Source of the DNA: Planctomycetota bacterium
GTDB taxonomy: Bacteria > Planctomycetota > UBA1135 > UBA2386
Reading direction: 5' to 3'
NCBI GenBank assembly: GCA_020848735.1
Contig: JADLHO010000033.1
Span: forward strand, 1-48,965
Length of the DNA stretch: 48,965 nucleotides
In this document: positions 41,926 through 48,965 of the stretch, in pieces
Layout of the letters: every line of letters starts with the position of its first letter
Position numbering within the stretch: the first letter of the stretch is position 1
Made by a program: the position numbers and the translations under genes
Notes under the pieces: model-generated
The model's database searches: none
Told to the model about the DNA's origin: nothing
Seen by the model: the letters and a program-made list of their open reading frames with translations, nothing else

Positions 41926-43296
41926 TCACTTCGTCCGCTGGATGATGTGCCAGCCGAACTCGGTCTCGACGACCTGCGGCGCCACCTCGCCGACCTTCAG
42001 CGAGAAGGCCGCTTCCGAGAACGGCTTGCTCATCTGCTCGAACGGGAACTCGCCGAGGTCGCCGCCCTTCTCCTTGCTGGGGCAGCTCGAGTTCGCCTGC
42101 GCGAGCTCGGGCAGCTTGCTCGGGTCGGCGACGACCTGCGCGAGCAGCGAGTCGGCCAGGGCCTTCGCCTCGTCCTTGGTCCGCGTGATCTCGGCCGGAG
42201 CCCGCTCCGCGCCCTGCCACGGGATGAGGATGTGGGACGCCGTGACCTTCTCGGGTCGACCGTCGTCGTCCTGCACGAGGTCGTCGAAGGCCTTGGTCAT
42301 CGAGTCGGCCTTCCAGGAGCCGAGCTGGTAGACCCAGCTCTGGTGCTTGGCATTGAAGGCCTCGACGGCCTTGGCCGCGTTGGCGAGCTTCTCGTTCCGC
42401 TCCAGCTCCTCCTTGCTCTTGCCCTCGACGCTGAGCTCACGCGGACCGTGATAGGCAGCCCGCGCGCGCACGAACCACTTGTCGTCCTTCTTCGCGAGCT
42501 CGAAGCGGTACTCCGCCTCGAGGCGCGTGCGCACGGTGTAGAGGTTCGCGAAGTCCAGGTCCTTCGCCTCGGCCTCGGACTGGAACTCGTCGAAGGACAG
42601 ATAGGTCGCCGCGCCGAAGACGCCGTCGGGCTCGGTGCCCTTCGCCTTCTTGCCCGCGGGGATGCCTGCGAGCTGCACCTTGCCGGCCTCGGGACTCTCG
42701 ATCGAGTAGACCTTGCCGCCCGCCGGCGCGACATCGACCTTCGCGATGTCGTTGCGCTCGAGCTGGAGCAGCTGCTTGTCGACGTAGTCGAGCGCCTTCG
42801 TGCGGAGGTAGAGACCCTCCTCGACGCGGTAGACGGTGTCCGAGCTCGCGAGCCGCACGTGGTCCTGGCCCTTCTCGGACTTGCCGGTCAGCACGACCAC
42901 GATGTCCTTCCCCTCGTTGTCGAGGAAACGGATCGTCGTGGCCTTCGCCTCGCTTACGCCGAGACCTTCGTAGGCGTCCTTGTCGCTCGTCACCTCGTCG
43001 GCGAGACGGATGCCGAGCACGCGCTTGGTCAGGTCGTTCACCTCGCGGTTGTTCGCCGGGTAGTTCTTCGCGCTCTCGACGAGGAACTGGCCACCCGCGC
43101 GCTTGAGCACCACGGTGTCCTGCTCGTGCTTGACCTCGATGCCGGCGATGCGCTCGGGGTCGAGATCGGGGAGCAGGAGCTGGCCCTTGTTGAAGCGGAA
43201 CGGAGTGGTCCGCTCGCGGACGCCGACCCAGACCGAGGCGATGACGAGCACGCCGGCCGTGACGGCGAGATTGCGGAGTGTGGACTCGGAGATCAT
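41926..43296 (-). CDS. DUF4340 protein fused to a C-terminal parvulin domain
   Basis: This 456-residue protein has one N-terminal membrane helix (about 8-26), then repeated beta-alpha units typical of DUF4340 (IAGIEVKHEQDTVVLKRAGG, VESAKNYPANNREVNDL, RLASSDTVYRVEEG, YVDKQLLQLERNDIAKV). Residues 351-456 are a parvulin-type peptidyl-prolyl isomerase: TASHILIPW, then KGGDLGEFPFEQM, FSEAAFSLKVGEVAPQVVET and FGWHIIQ. The first His and the last FG-HII motif are kept. It is the last gene of the Gld-type ABC operon and overlaps gldG by 4 nt, with GGGAGGTG before the ATG. The isomerase probably acts on periplasmic substrates next to the transporter. Confidence 0.85.
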   Translation of the reverse strand: MISESTLRNLAVTAGVLVIASVWVGVRERTTPFRFNKGQLLLPDLDPERIAGIEVKHEQDTVVLKRAGGQFLVESAKNYPANNREVNDLTKRVLGIRLADEVTSDKDAYEGLGVSEAKATTIRFLDNEGKDIVVVLTGKSEKGQDHVRLASSDTVYRVEEGLYLRTKALDYVDKQLLQLERNDIAKVDVAPAGGKVYSIESPEAGKVQLAGIPAGKKAKGTEPDGVFGAATYLSFDEFQSEAEAKDLDFANLYTVRTRLEAEYRFELAKKDDKWFVRARAAYHGPRELSVEGKSKEELERNEKLANAAKAVEAFNAKHQSWVYQLGSWKADSMTKAFDDLVQDDDGRPEKVTASHILIPWQGAERAPAEITRTKDEAKALADSLLAQVVADPSKLPELAQANSSCPSKEKGGDLGEFPFEQMSKPFSEAAFSLKVGEVAPQVVETEFGWHIIQRTK

Positions 43297-45287
43297 GCGG
43301 CACCTCCCTTGGTCGCGATGCGCTTCTGGAACTTGGCGAGGCCGAGCGCGGCTCCGACGAGCAACACGACGAGCGGCACGCCGAGCACGTTCAGCCAGCG
43401 CAGATTGCTGCCGAGCGACTCGATGCGGTCGTTCTTCTCGCGCTGCACCTTGAACAGCTCGCGCTCCTTCTCGCGGATCTGCTTCTCGAGCTCCCGCTGC
43501 TTCTGGATCAGGTCGTTGCGCAGCAGGCCGACGTTCTGCTCGTTGGCCTGGGACTGGAGCGAGTTCAGCTCCTGCTGGAAGCGCTCCTTGTCGGCGTTGA
43601 TCCGCGCGACCTGGTCGCGCGTGGCCTGATCGGCCTCGCGCTCGATCGACTCGACGACATCGAAGCGCCGATCGAAGTTGCCGCGCGAGCGGATGCTCAT
43701 GAGCGCCGACGAGCCGGCGAGGTAGTCGACGGCGTTGAGGAACACCGGGCCGTTGCCGCTCGCCGGAAGCAGGAGCCCCGGGCCCATGCGCTGGTAGGCC
43801 AGGTTGTCCGCCAGCATGTCGACGTCGGCGAAGACGAGCACGGTGTTCGCCTCCGCGCACTCCTTGCGGTGCTCGGGCTTCTCCGCCTCGGCCTTCGGCT
43901 CCTCGCCTTCCTTCGGCGGCTCCTCGCCGTTCTTGGGCTCGGCGGGGAGACCGTCCTGGAACGCGCTCTTCAGCTTGCCCTGGACGCGCGCCGCGATCAT
44001 CACGGGCACGGCACCGGGCTGGAACTTGGCGAGGAGCTTCTCGCCGTCGGGACCACCCATGCCGGAGAGCTCGAAGCGATCCGCGGCGAACGCGTTGCCG
44101 GTCGCGGTCGTCGAGAGGATCGGCGTGATCTCGACACCCTCGATCGGCGTGTCGCTGCGCTCGACGACGCCCGCGAAGTAGGTCAGGATGCGGTCGTCGA
44201 CGCCCTTCGCGATCGGCACGGCATCGTTGACGCCTTCGCCGCCGGCTCCGCCGAAGGCGAGGAAGCCGATCATCGGCTGACGCCCGCCGCGGCGCGACGG
44301 CAGTGCCTGCATGAGCGCCTGGTCACCGGCGAACTTGCCCGCCGGCACGCGCACGCCCCAGGCCGAGAGCAGCTTGTCGAGGTTGCTCGACGAATCGTGG
44401 TCGCTGCCGCCGAAGGGGTTCTGCGGGTTGCGCGGTGCGGGGTCCGCGACCATCGCCGCGGGATCGACGAAGGCGATCAGCTTGCCGCCGCGCATCACGA
44501 ACTGGTCGATCGCGTAGAGCGTCTTCTCGCCGAGGTTCTTCGGGTGGACGACGACGAGGTAGTCGAGGTCGGACTCGATGGTCTCTGCATCGGCCTTGAC
44601 GTCGGTCACCTCGTAGTAGCGCTTCAGGACCTCGAAGGAGCCCCAGGGCTCCTGCACCTGCTGGCCCTGCATCTGCATCATCTGCCGCATCATCGGGGTC
44701 ATGTTCCCCCCGGTGACATCGAGCGAGGACAGCACGCCGAGCTTCGTCTTCTTGCGCGCGGTCGCGAGTTCGATCGCCTCGCTGACCTGGTACTCGACCT
44801 GCGACTGCTTGCGCGGATCGAAGACCTCGACGACCTGCTCGGCACCGCTCTCGCTGGTGACGGCCATGCCGAAGTAGAGGCCCTCGTCATCGCCGCCCGG
44901 GAAGCGACGGACGCCGAGGCGATCGGCCTCCTGCTCGGCCTCGGAGAAGCCGCGCGGGTCGTATTCCTCGAGCGCGAGCTTGCCCTGGCCGTAGCGCTCG
45001 TAGCTGCGCAGCAGGTCGCGGACGTAGAAGTAGTAGTTGTTCAGCTCACGAAGCCGATCCTGCCCCGAACGGTCGACGAGCGACTTCGAGTAGTAGAGCT
45101 TCATGGTCAGCGGCTTCTGCAGACCATCGATGATCTGCCTGGTGCCGTCGGACAGCGTGAAGAGCCGGTTGGCGGTGAGGTCGATGCGGCCGACGTCGCC
45201 CGCGCACTGCGTGACCAGGAAGGTCGAGCAGAACGTGATGACGAGGACGAGCGCCGTCGCGACCAGGGAGCGTTGACTGCCGGTCAT
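43293..45287 (-). CDS. gldG: GldG-like auxiliary component of an ABC-2 type transporter
   Basis: This 664-residue protein has membrane helices near residues 8-28 and 635-655 and a large periplasmic domain between them. RIDLTANRLFTLSDGTRQIIDGLQKPLTMKLYYS (read in two parts), YEVTDVKADAETIESDLDYLVVVHP and YAIDQFVMRGGKLIAFVDP match the ABC_transp_aux/GldG family. A Glu/Lys-rich insert (about 460-490) and a coiled coil near 575-625 (RINADKERFQQELNSLQSQ and on) precede the last helix. In Bacteroidetes the relatives serve gliding and secretion; here the role is unknown. GGAGG precedes the ATG. Confidence 0.88.
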   Translation of the reverse strand: MTGSQRSLVATALVLVITFCSTFLVTQCAGDVGRIDLTANRLFTLSDGTRQIIDGLQKPLTMKLYYSKSLVDRSGQDRLRELNNYYFYVRDLLRSYERYGQGKLALEEYDPRGFSEAEQEADRLGVRRFPGGDDEGLYFGMAVTSESGAEQVVEVFDPRKQSQVEYQVSEAIELATARKKTKLGVLSSLDVTGGNMTPMMRQMMQMQGQQVQEPWGSFEVLKRYYEVTDVKADAETIESDLDYLVVVHPKNLGEKTLYAIDQFVMRGGKLIAFVDPAAMVADPAPRNPQNPFGGSDHDSSSNLDKLLSAWGVRVPAGKFAGDQALMQALPSRRGGRQPMIGFLAFGGAGGEGVNDAVPIAKGVDDRILTYFAGVVERSDTPIEGVEITPILSTTATGNAFAADRFELSGMGGPDGEKLLAKFQPGAVPVMIAARVQGKLKSAFQDGLPAEPKNGEEPPKEGEEPKAEAEKPEHRKECAEANTVLVFADVDMLADNLAYQRMGPGLLLPASGNGPVFLNAVDYLAGSSALMSIRSRGNFDRRFDVVESIEREADQATRDQVARINADKERFQQELNSLQSQANEQNVGLLRNDLIQKQRELEKQIREKERELFKVQREKNDRIESLGSNLRWLNVLGVPLVVLLVGAALGLAKFQKRIATKGGAA

Positions 45288-45302
45288 GGGGATTGCCTCC
45301 GA

Positions 45303-46046
45303 TCAGCGCGACTTGGTCTCGGTGAGCAGCACGATCGTCCCGGCCAGGAAGCCGACGGTCGTGCCGAGGACGGCCACGACGTGCCCGAGCGCGAGCATGC
45401 CCTGCTGCATCGGGTCGTAGTGCGTGAGGAAGCTCATCGAGCTCAGGAAGTTCGACACGAAGCGCGCGAACGCACCCGAGTCGCTGCCCTCGACGAACTT
45501 GGTGACGGCCGGCGAACCGACCCAGACGAAGAGCGCACAGGCCGCCGCTCCGAGCACGAACGCGATCACCTGGTTCTTCGTCAGCGCGGAGAAGAACGAG
45601 CCGATCGCGAGGTACGCGCCCGCGAGCAGGAAGGCGCCGAGATAGCCCGTGAAGATCGGGCCGAGATCGGGCTCCCCGAGGTAGCTGACCGTGACGACCA
45701 TCGAGCCCGTCAGCAGGAGCGCGATCCCGAAGAAGGCCCAGCCCGCGAGGAACTTGCCGAGCACCGCCTGCTTGATCGTCACCGGCAGCGTGAGCAGCAG
45801 TTCGATCGTGCCGGTGCGGCGCTCCTCGGCCCAGGTCCGCATCGCCACGGCCGGTGCGAAGAAGGCGAAGAGCGAGGGCAGGTTCGCGAAGAAGAGCCGC
45901 AGGCTCGCGTCGCGGATCTCGAAGAAGGCCTGCGAGAAGGGCAGGAAAGCCGCCGTCGACAGGAAGGCGACCAGGAAGACGTACGCGAGCGGCGTACCGA
46001 AGTAGCCGCGGAACTCGCGCTTGAACACCGCAGACGTCGCGCTCAT
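45303..46046 (-). CDS. gldF: ABC-2 type permease, GldF-like
   Basis: This 247-residue protein has six membrane helices in the ABC-2 pattern: FKREFRGYFGTPLAYVFLV at the N-terminus, then the conserved cytoplasmic segment WAEERRTGTIELLLTLPVT between helices 2 and 3. It forms the channel with the adjacent ATPase and GldG-like protein. The start overlaps the ATPase stop by 4 nt, a GGGGAG ribosome-binding site lies upstream, and gldG starts 15 nt downstream of its stop. Confidence 0.9.
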   Translation of the reverse strand: MSATSAVFKREFRGYFGTPLAYVFLVAFLSTAAFLPFSQAFFEIRDASLRLFFANLPSLFAFFAPAVAMRTWAEERRTGTIELLLTLPVTIKQAVLGKFLAGWAFFGIALLLTGSMVVTVSYLGEPDLGPIFTGYLGAFLLAGAYLAIGSFFSALTKNQVIAFVLGAAACALFVWVGSPAVTKFVEGSDSGAFARFVSNFLSSMSFLTHYDPMQQGMLALGHVVAVLGTTVGFLAGTIVLLTETKSR

Positions 46047-46777
46047 GCCGCACTCCCCTGCTGCTCCGCAGCGGTGGTGATCTTCCGGAAGTACGCGTCG
46101 AGCTTGCCGCCGCCGCGCTGCGTGAGGTCCGCCGGCGTGCCGTCGGCGAGCACCCGCCCCTTCGCGATGATGATCGCGCGCGAGCACACCGCATCGACCT
46201 CCTCGAGGATGTGCGTCGAGATCACGATGCACTTCTGCTGGCCCATCTTCCGGATCAGCTCGCGCACCTCGAACTTCTGGTTCGGGTCGAGACCGTCGGT
46301 GGGCTCGTCGAGGATCAGCGTCGAGGGGTCGTGCAGGAAGGCCTGCGCGAGTCCGACCCGGCGCTTGAACCCCTTCGAGAGCGTCTCGATGCGACGGTGC
46401 ACCACCTTGTCGATCGCGCAGGTCGTGACGACCCGATCGATCGCATCGCGGAGATGCGACCCGGTCATGCCGCGCACATCGCCGATGAACGACAGGAAGC
46501 CGTGCACGGTCATGTCGTCGTAGAGCGGGGCATGCTCGGGGACGTAGCCGACGCGCTGCCGCACGCCGACGGGGTCCTTCTCGATGTCGCAGCCCGCGAC
46601 CTCGGCGCGACCGGAATCGGGCGCGAGGAAGCAGGTGAGGATCTTCATCGTCGTCGACTTCCCGGCCCCGTTCGGGCCGAGGAAGCCGAGGACCTCGCCG
46701 GGCTTCACCTCGAACGAGATCCCGTCGACGGCGACGATCGAACCGAAGTTCTTTCTGAGCTGGTCGACTTTGATCAT
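46043..46777 (-). CDS. gldA: ABC transporter ATPase, GldA-like
   Basis: This 244-residue ATPase has Walker A GPNGAGKST at residues 34-42, Q-loop region VGYVPEHAPLYDDMTV, signature LSKGFKRRV in place of LSGGQ (as is common in ABC-2 and NatA-type ATPases), Walker B LILDEPTDGLD with the catalytic Glu, and switch STHIL. It powers the downstream GldF-like permease. The ATG at 46777 is chosen because the family N-terminus (MIKVDQLRKNFGS) begins there and ACGGAG precedes it; the frame is open further upstream but looks non-coding. It is the first gene of a four-gene operon. Confidence 0.93.
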   Translation of the reverse strand: MIKVDQLRKNFGSIVAVDGISFEVKPGEVLGFLGPNGAGKSTTMKILTCFLAPDSGRAEVAGCDIEKDPVGVRQRVGYVPEHAPLYDDMTVHGFLSFIGDVRGMTGSHLRDAIDRVVTTCAIDKVVHRRIETLSKGFKRRVGLAQAFLHDPSTLILDEPTDGLDPNQKFEVRELIRKMGQQKCIVISTHILEEVDAVCSRAIIIAKGRVLADGTPADLTQRGGGKLDAYFRKITTAAEQQGSAA

Positions 46778-47086
46778 GGCTCCGTATGGGTCGGACTGCT
46801 GGGCGATTGAAGGGCTCCGTGCGCGCGCGGCGAAACGACGCGGGGACAGGGAGCGGTTGCGAACACTCTGCGATGACGATGCAGACGCGGAGACGAGCGC
46901 CGCGCGGAGGGCGGCCGACATCGAAGCAGCGCGGGCAGAACTCCCGGCGCGCGCAGCCGCGCCGGACCCTCTTCCGTGGCTCCGGTCCGACGGGGCGTCC
47001 GGCCATCCGCGGACTCGACGAGTCGCGGACGGCAGGTCCGTCGGCGGTCCGAGCCCGCTCGCCTCACCGGGCCGGGGAACCCCGGA
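46778..47086. other. non-coding region between rpsT and the Gld-type operon
   Basis: No gene is supported. Right after the rpsT stop lies CCGGGGAACCCCGG (47072-47085), and 57 nt further a longer inverted repeat with one bulge (TCCGCG, G, ACTCG at 47006-47017 against CGAGTCGCGGA at 47019-47029). Either may end the rpsT transcript, although no T-tract follows. The promoter of the ABC operon should also lie here, but I see no good -35/-10 pair. Confidence 0.45.
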
Positions 47087-47362
47087 TCAGGCCTTCTTCG
47101 CGCGCGCCTTGTTCAGCTCGCGCTGGAGGCGCGACTTGCGGCGCGCGGCGGTCTTCGGGTGAAGCACGCGGTTCTTCGCGGCCTTGTCGACGGCCTGGAA
47201 GGCCTCGGCGATGCTCGCCTCGGCCGTGCTGACGTCGCCGTCTTCCGCTGCGTTGAGCACGCGCTTGACGAGCGTCTTCGCCTTGCTGGACTGGGCCTTG
47301 TTGCGGATGCGCGCCTTCTCGTTCTGACGGATGCGCTTCTCCGCCTGCTTGCTGTGGGCCAT
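47087..47362 (-). CDS. rpsT: 30S ribosomal protein S20
   Basis: This 91-residue basic protein binds 16S rRNA early in 30S assembly. MAHSKQAEKRIRQNEKARIRNKAQ is the recognisable S20 N-terminus (family pattern N-S-KK-R-R-A-R-N-R). The rest forms the three-helix bundle, ending HPKTAARRKSRLQRELNKA. GAGG precedes the ATG at good spacing. In many bacteria S20 represses its own translation, but no such element is evident here. Two partly similar GATTCGG or GGTTGCG strings upstream give the leader a repetitive look. Confidence 0.97.
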   Translation of the reverse strand: MAHSKQAEKRIRQNEKARIRNKAQSSKAKTLVKRVLNAAEDGDVSTAEASIAEAFQAVDKAAKNRVLHPKTAARRKSRLQRELNKARAKKA

Positions 47363-47458
47363 CGATCGTTGCCTCGGTTGCGTTGACCTTGATTCGGGTC
47401 GGTTTGGATTCGGTTGCGGAAAGGGTCGTGGTCGCGTGCGCGGGTGCCGGCGGTCCGT

Positions 47459-48799
47459 TCAGGACTTCTGCAGGCGCGACACGCGATCGGCCGCGTCGCG
47501 GTAGCTCCAGTCGAGCTCCAGGATCGCGGAGTAGTGCTTCTTGGCGGTCTCGCGATCCCCGGCCGACTCGGCGAGTCCGCCGAGTTCGTAGAGGAGCTCC
47601 TTGCCCAGCCGTCCGGATGCGCCACCCGCCGCGGCGAGCGCCTTCTCGAACTGCACGCGGGCGAGGTCGGCGAGACCCTTGCTGCGGAAGGCCCGGCCGA
47701 GCGTGAGCTGGGCGTCGGTCGCCTTGCGCGGATCCTTCGCGGCCTGTTGCAGCTCGGCGATCGCGCCGTCGGCGTCGCCCATCTCGAAGAGCGCGGTGCC
47801 GAGTTCGAAGCGGAAGCCGAGGTCGGTGGGATTCACCGCGACGCGACGCCTGAACTCCGCGACCCGCATCTCGGCGAGCACGCGACGCGCATTCGCGGCC
47901 GCCGCGGCATCGCCGCGCGACTCCGCCTGTTGCACGAGCTCCGCCTGGAGCTTGATGCGGACGTCGGCGACGCGCGCCGCGAGCGAGGCATCGGTCGGCC
48001 GCAGCGCCTTGGCCCGCTCGAGGTGGTCGAGCGCGCCGCGCAGGTCGCGCCGCATCTCGTAGAGCTCTGCGGCTCGCAGCATCGCCTCGACGTCCTCGGT
48101 CGACTTCGCCAGCCGAGCTTCGACCTCGTCGAGCTCCGCCTCGATCTCCTCCGGGGTGAGCTGCAGGCGCTGCGCGCGTTCGAGGCGCTTGTTCGCGTCC
48201 TTGTCCTTGATGAGATCGCGCGAGGACTGCGCGGTCTCGATCCCCGTCTTCTTCAGCGCACCCTCGGCCGCCAGGTTCTTGCGCGCGCGCAGCGCGTCCT
48301 GATCGCGAGGATCCACCTTGAGGGCCTGCTCGTACATCGCGAGCGCGTCCTGCAACTCGCCCTTCGCGTACAGCAGTCGCCCGGCCTCGCGCGCGGCCTC
48401 GAGGCATCGCGGCTCCTGCGCGGCCCAGGAGCGGAACACCGCCAACGCGGAGGCAGGGAAGCCCGCGCGTTCCAGACTGCGCGCAAGCGCGAGGTTCGCG
48501 CCCTCGTCGAGCGGGTCCATCGCGAGGTAACGCTCGAGGCTCTTCGCGGCGGCGCCGTGCTTGCGAAGCGTCGTCGAGAGCTTCGCGAAGAGCAGGTGGA
48601 TCCCGCCGAAGACCACCGCGATCGCCTTCGACGGCTTGCGCTGCTCGGCCTTCTTGAAGAGCGCCGTGCGCAGCCCCGCGCGCGCCGCTCCGTTGTCGGG
48701 CTGCAAGCCGAGCAGCTGGCCGTACAGGTTGACCGCAAACGCGTAGTTCTTGCGCTTGACGGCCTCCTCGGCCTTTTCGAGGTGCTTGCTGAGATCCAT
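47459..48799 (-). CDS. tetratricopeptide-repeat protein
   Basis: This 446-residue helical protein is made of TPR-like repeats: AVNLYGQLLGLQPDNGAARA, YLAMDPLDEGANLALARSLE, DALAMYEQALKVDPRDQDAL, ALDHLERAKALRPTDASLAA, AIAELQQAAKDPRKATDAQL and AKKHYSAILELDWSYRDAAD. One segment near residues 85-97 (VVFGGIHLLFAKL) is hydrophobic but short. There is no signal peptide, so it may be cytoplasmic. The ATG at 48799 is preferred because a typical TPR helix begins there; an ATG 16 codons upstream is possible and neither has a ribosome-binding site. A -10-like GCTAGAGT lies at the window end, about 150 nt upstream. Its partner is unknown. Confidence 0.8.
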   Translation of the reverse strand: MDLSKHLEKAEEAVKRKNYAFAVNLYGQLLGLQPDNGAARAGLRTALFKKAEQRKPSKAIAVVFGGIHLLFAKLSTTLRKHGAAAKSLERYLAMDPLDEGANLALARSLERAGFPASALAVFRSWAAQEPRCLEAAREAGRLLYAKGELQDALAMYEQALKVDPRDQDALRARKNLAAEGALKKTGIETAQSSRDLIKDKDANKRLERAQRLQLTPEEIEAELDEVEARLAKSTEDVEAMLRAAELYEMRRDLRGALDHLERAKALRPTDASLAARVADVRIKLQAELVQQAESRGDAAAAANARRVLAEMRVAEFRRRVAVNPTDLGFRFELGTALFEMGDADGAIAELQQAAKDPRKATDAQLTLGRAFRSKGLADLARVQFEKALAAAGGASGRLGKELLYELGGLAESAGDRETAKKHYSAILELDWSYRDAADRVSRLQKS

Positions 48800-48965
48800 G
48801 AGAAGGTCGTGCTGCTTCGCTACCCCCCGGATCCACGCTGCGAGCATGACGCTCGCAGAGCGCGCCAGCGATCCCGCAGCACGCCGCGGAGTCGCTCGCG
48901 CAGCGTCATCGAGCGCCGTTCCGGTGCTTGACGCGGTTCGAGGGGCCGAGCACTCTAGCCACGCC

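Noticed and set aside
43278..46523. 1081-residue plus-strand open frame across the Gld-type operon
   Set aside because: It is antisense to four recognisable overlapping genes with good ribosome-binding sites and shows no motif of its own.

Overview
The window is about 49 kb of very GC-rich, densely coding bacterial chromosome. I see no insertion sequences, prophage genes, CRISPR arrays, tRNAs or rRNAs. The gene content fits a member of the Planctomycetota or a close relative. It has lipid A and heptose genes of a Gram-negative type envelope, a PEP-CTERM surface protein, large prepilin-like proteins, a very large Ser/Thr kinase fused to a formylglycine-generating-enzyme-like domain, duplicated squalene-cyclase-fold proteins, a Gld-type ABC operon and a small bacterial histone. 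The lineage is inferred from this content and was not tested by a search.

Layout. 1-6.1 kb: a histone-fold protein on the minus strand, divergent from an AsmA-like envelope protein followed by manC and ruvX. 6.1-9.1 kb: a tiny PEP-CTERM protein (minus), the RNase P RNA gene rnpB (plus), a WaaP/Kdo-kinase-like protein (minus) and glutamate dehydrogenase (plus). 9.1-15.2 kb: a minus-strand envelope cluster read as fabD, lpxK, lpxL, hldE and a stand-alone nucleotidyltransferase related to the C-terminal half of HldE, preceded by a secreted protein of unknown function. 15.4-24.1 kb, all minus: the kinase, rpoZ, and a two-gene prepilin operon whose first protein is 1176 residues long.

24.3-28.6 kb: two half-transporters that form an asymmetric heterodimeric ABC exporter, convergent with nth. 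28.6-29.1 kb: a non-coding stretch with a perfect intrinsic terminator and a cluster of hairpins on the minus strand, a candidate unannotated small RNA. 29.1-36.0 kb: typA, rnc, mfd and a SurA-like chaperone on the plus strand. 36.2-39.1 kb: two paralogous squalene-cyclase-fold proteins, the first with a TonB-like membrane anchor. 39.1-49 kb, all minus: a secreted beta-propeller protein, a polytopic membrane protein, an operon of ATPase (GldA-like), permease (GldF-like), GldG-like and DUF4340-parvulin fusion proteins, then rpsT and a TPR protein.

How the genes fit together. Much of the window builds or services a diderm envelope: lipid A, heptose and GDP-mannose synthesis, AsmA-like and SurA-like factors, PEP-CTERM and prepilin surface proteins, and two ABC systems. 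The rest is RNA and information metabolism (rnpB, rnc, typA, mfd, nth, ruvX, rpoZ, rpsT). Two things recur at sequence level. One is short perfect or near-perfect tandem repeats in intergenic or leader regions. The other is a -10-like element, GCTANCCT, ahead of many genes, sometimes so close to the start codon that a leaderless mRNA is implied.

Functions are read from motifs and remembered family features; no database search was run. Promoter, operator and small-RNA calls are pattern-based and carry lower confidence.
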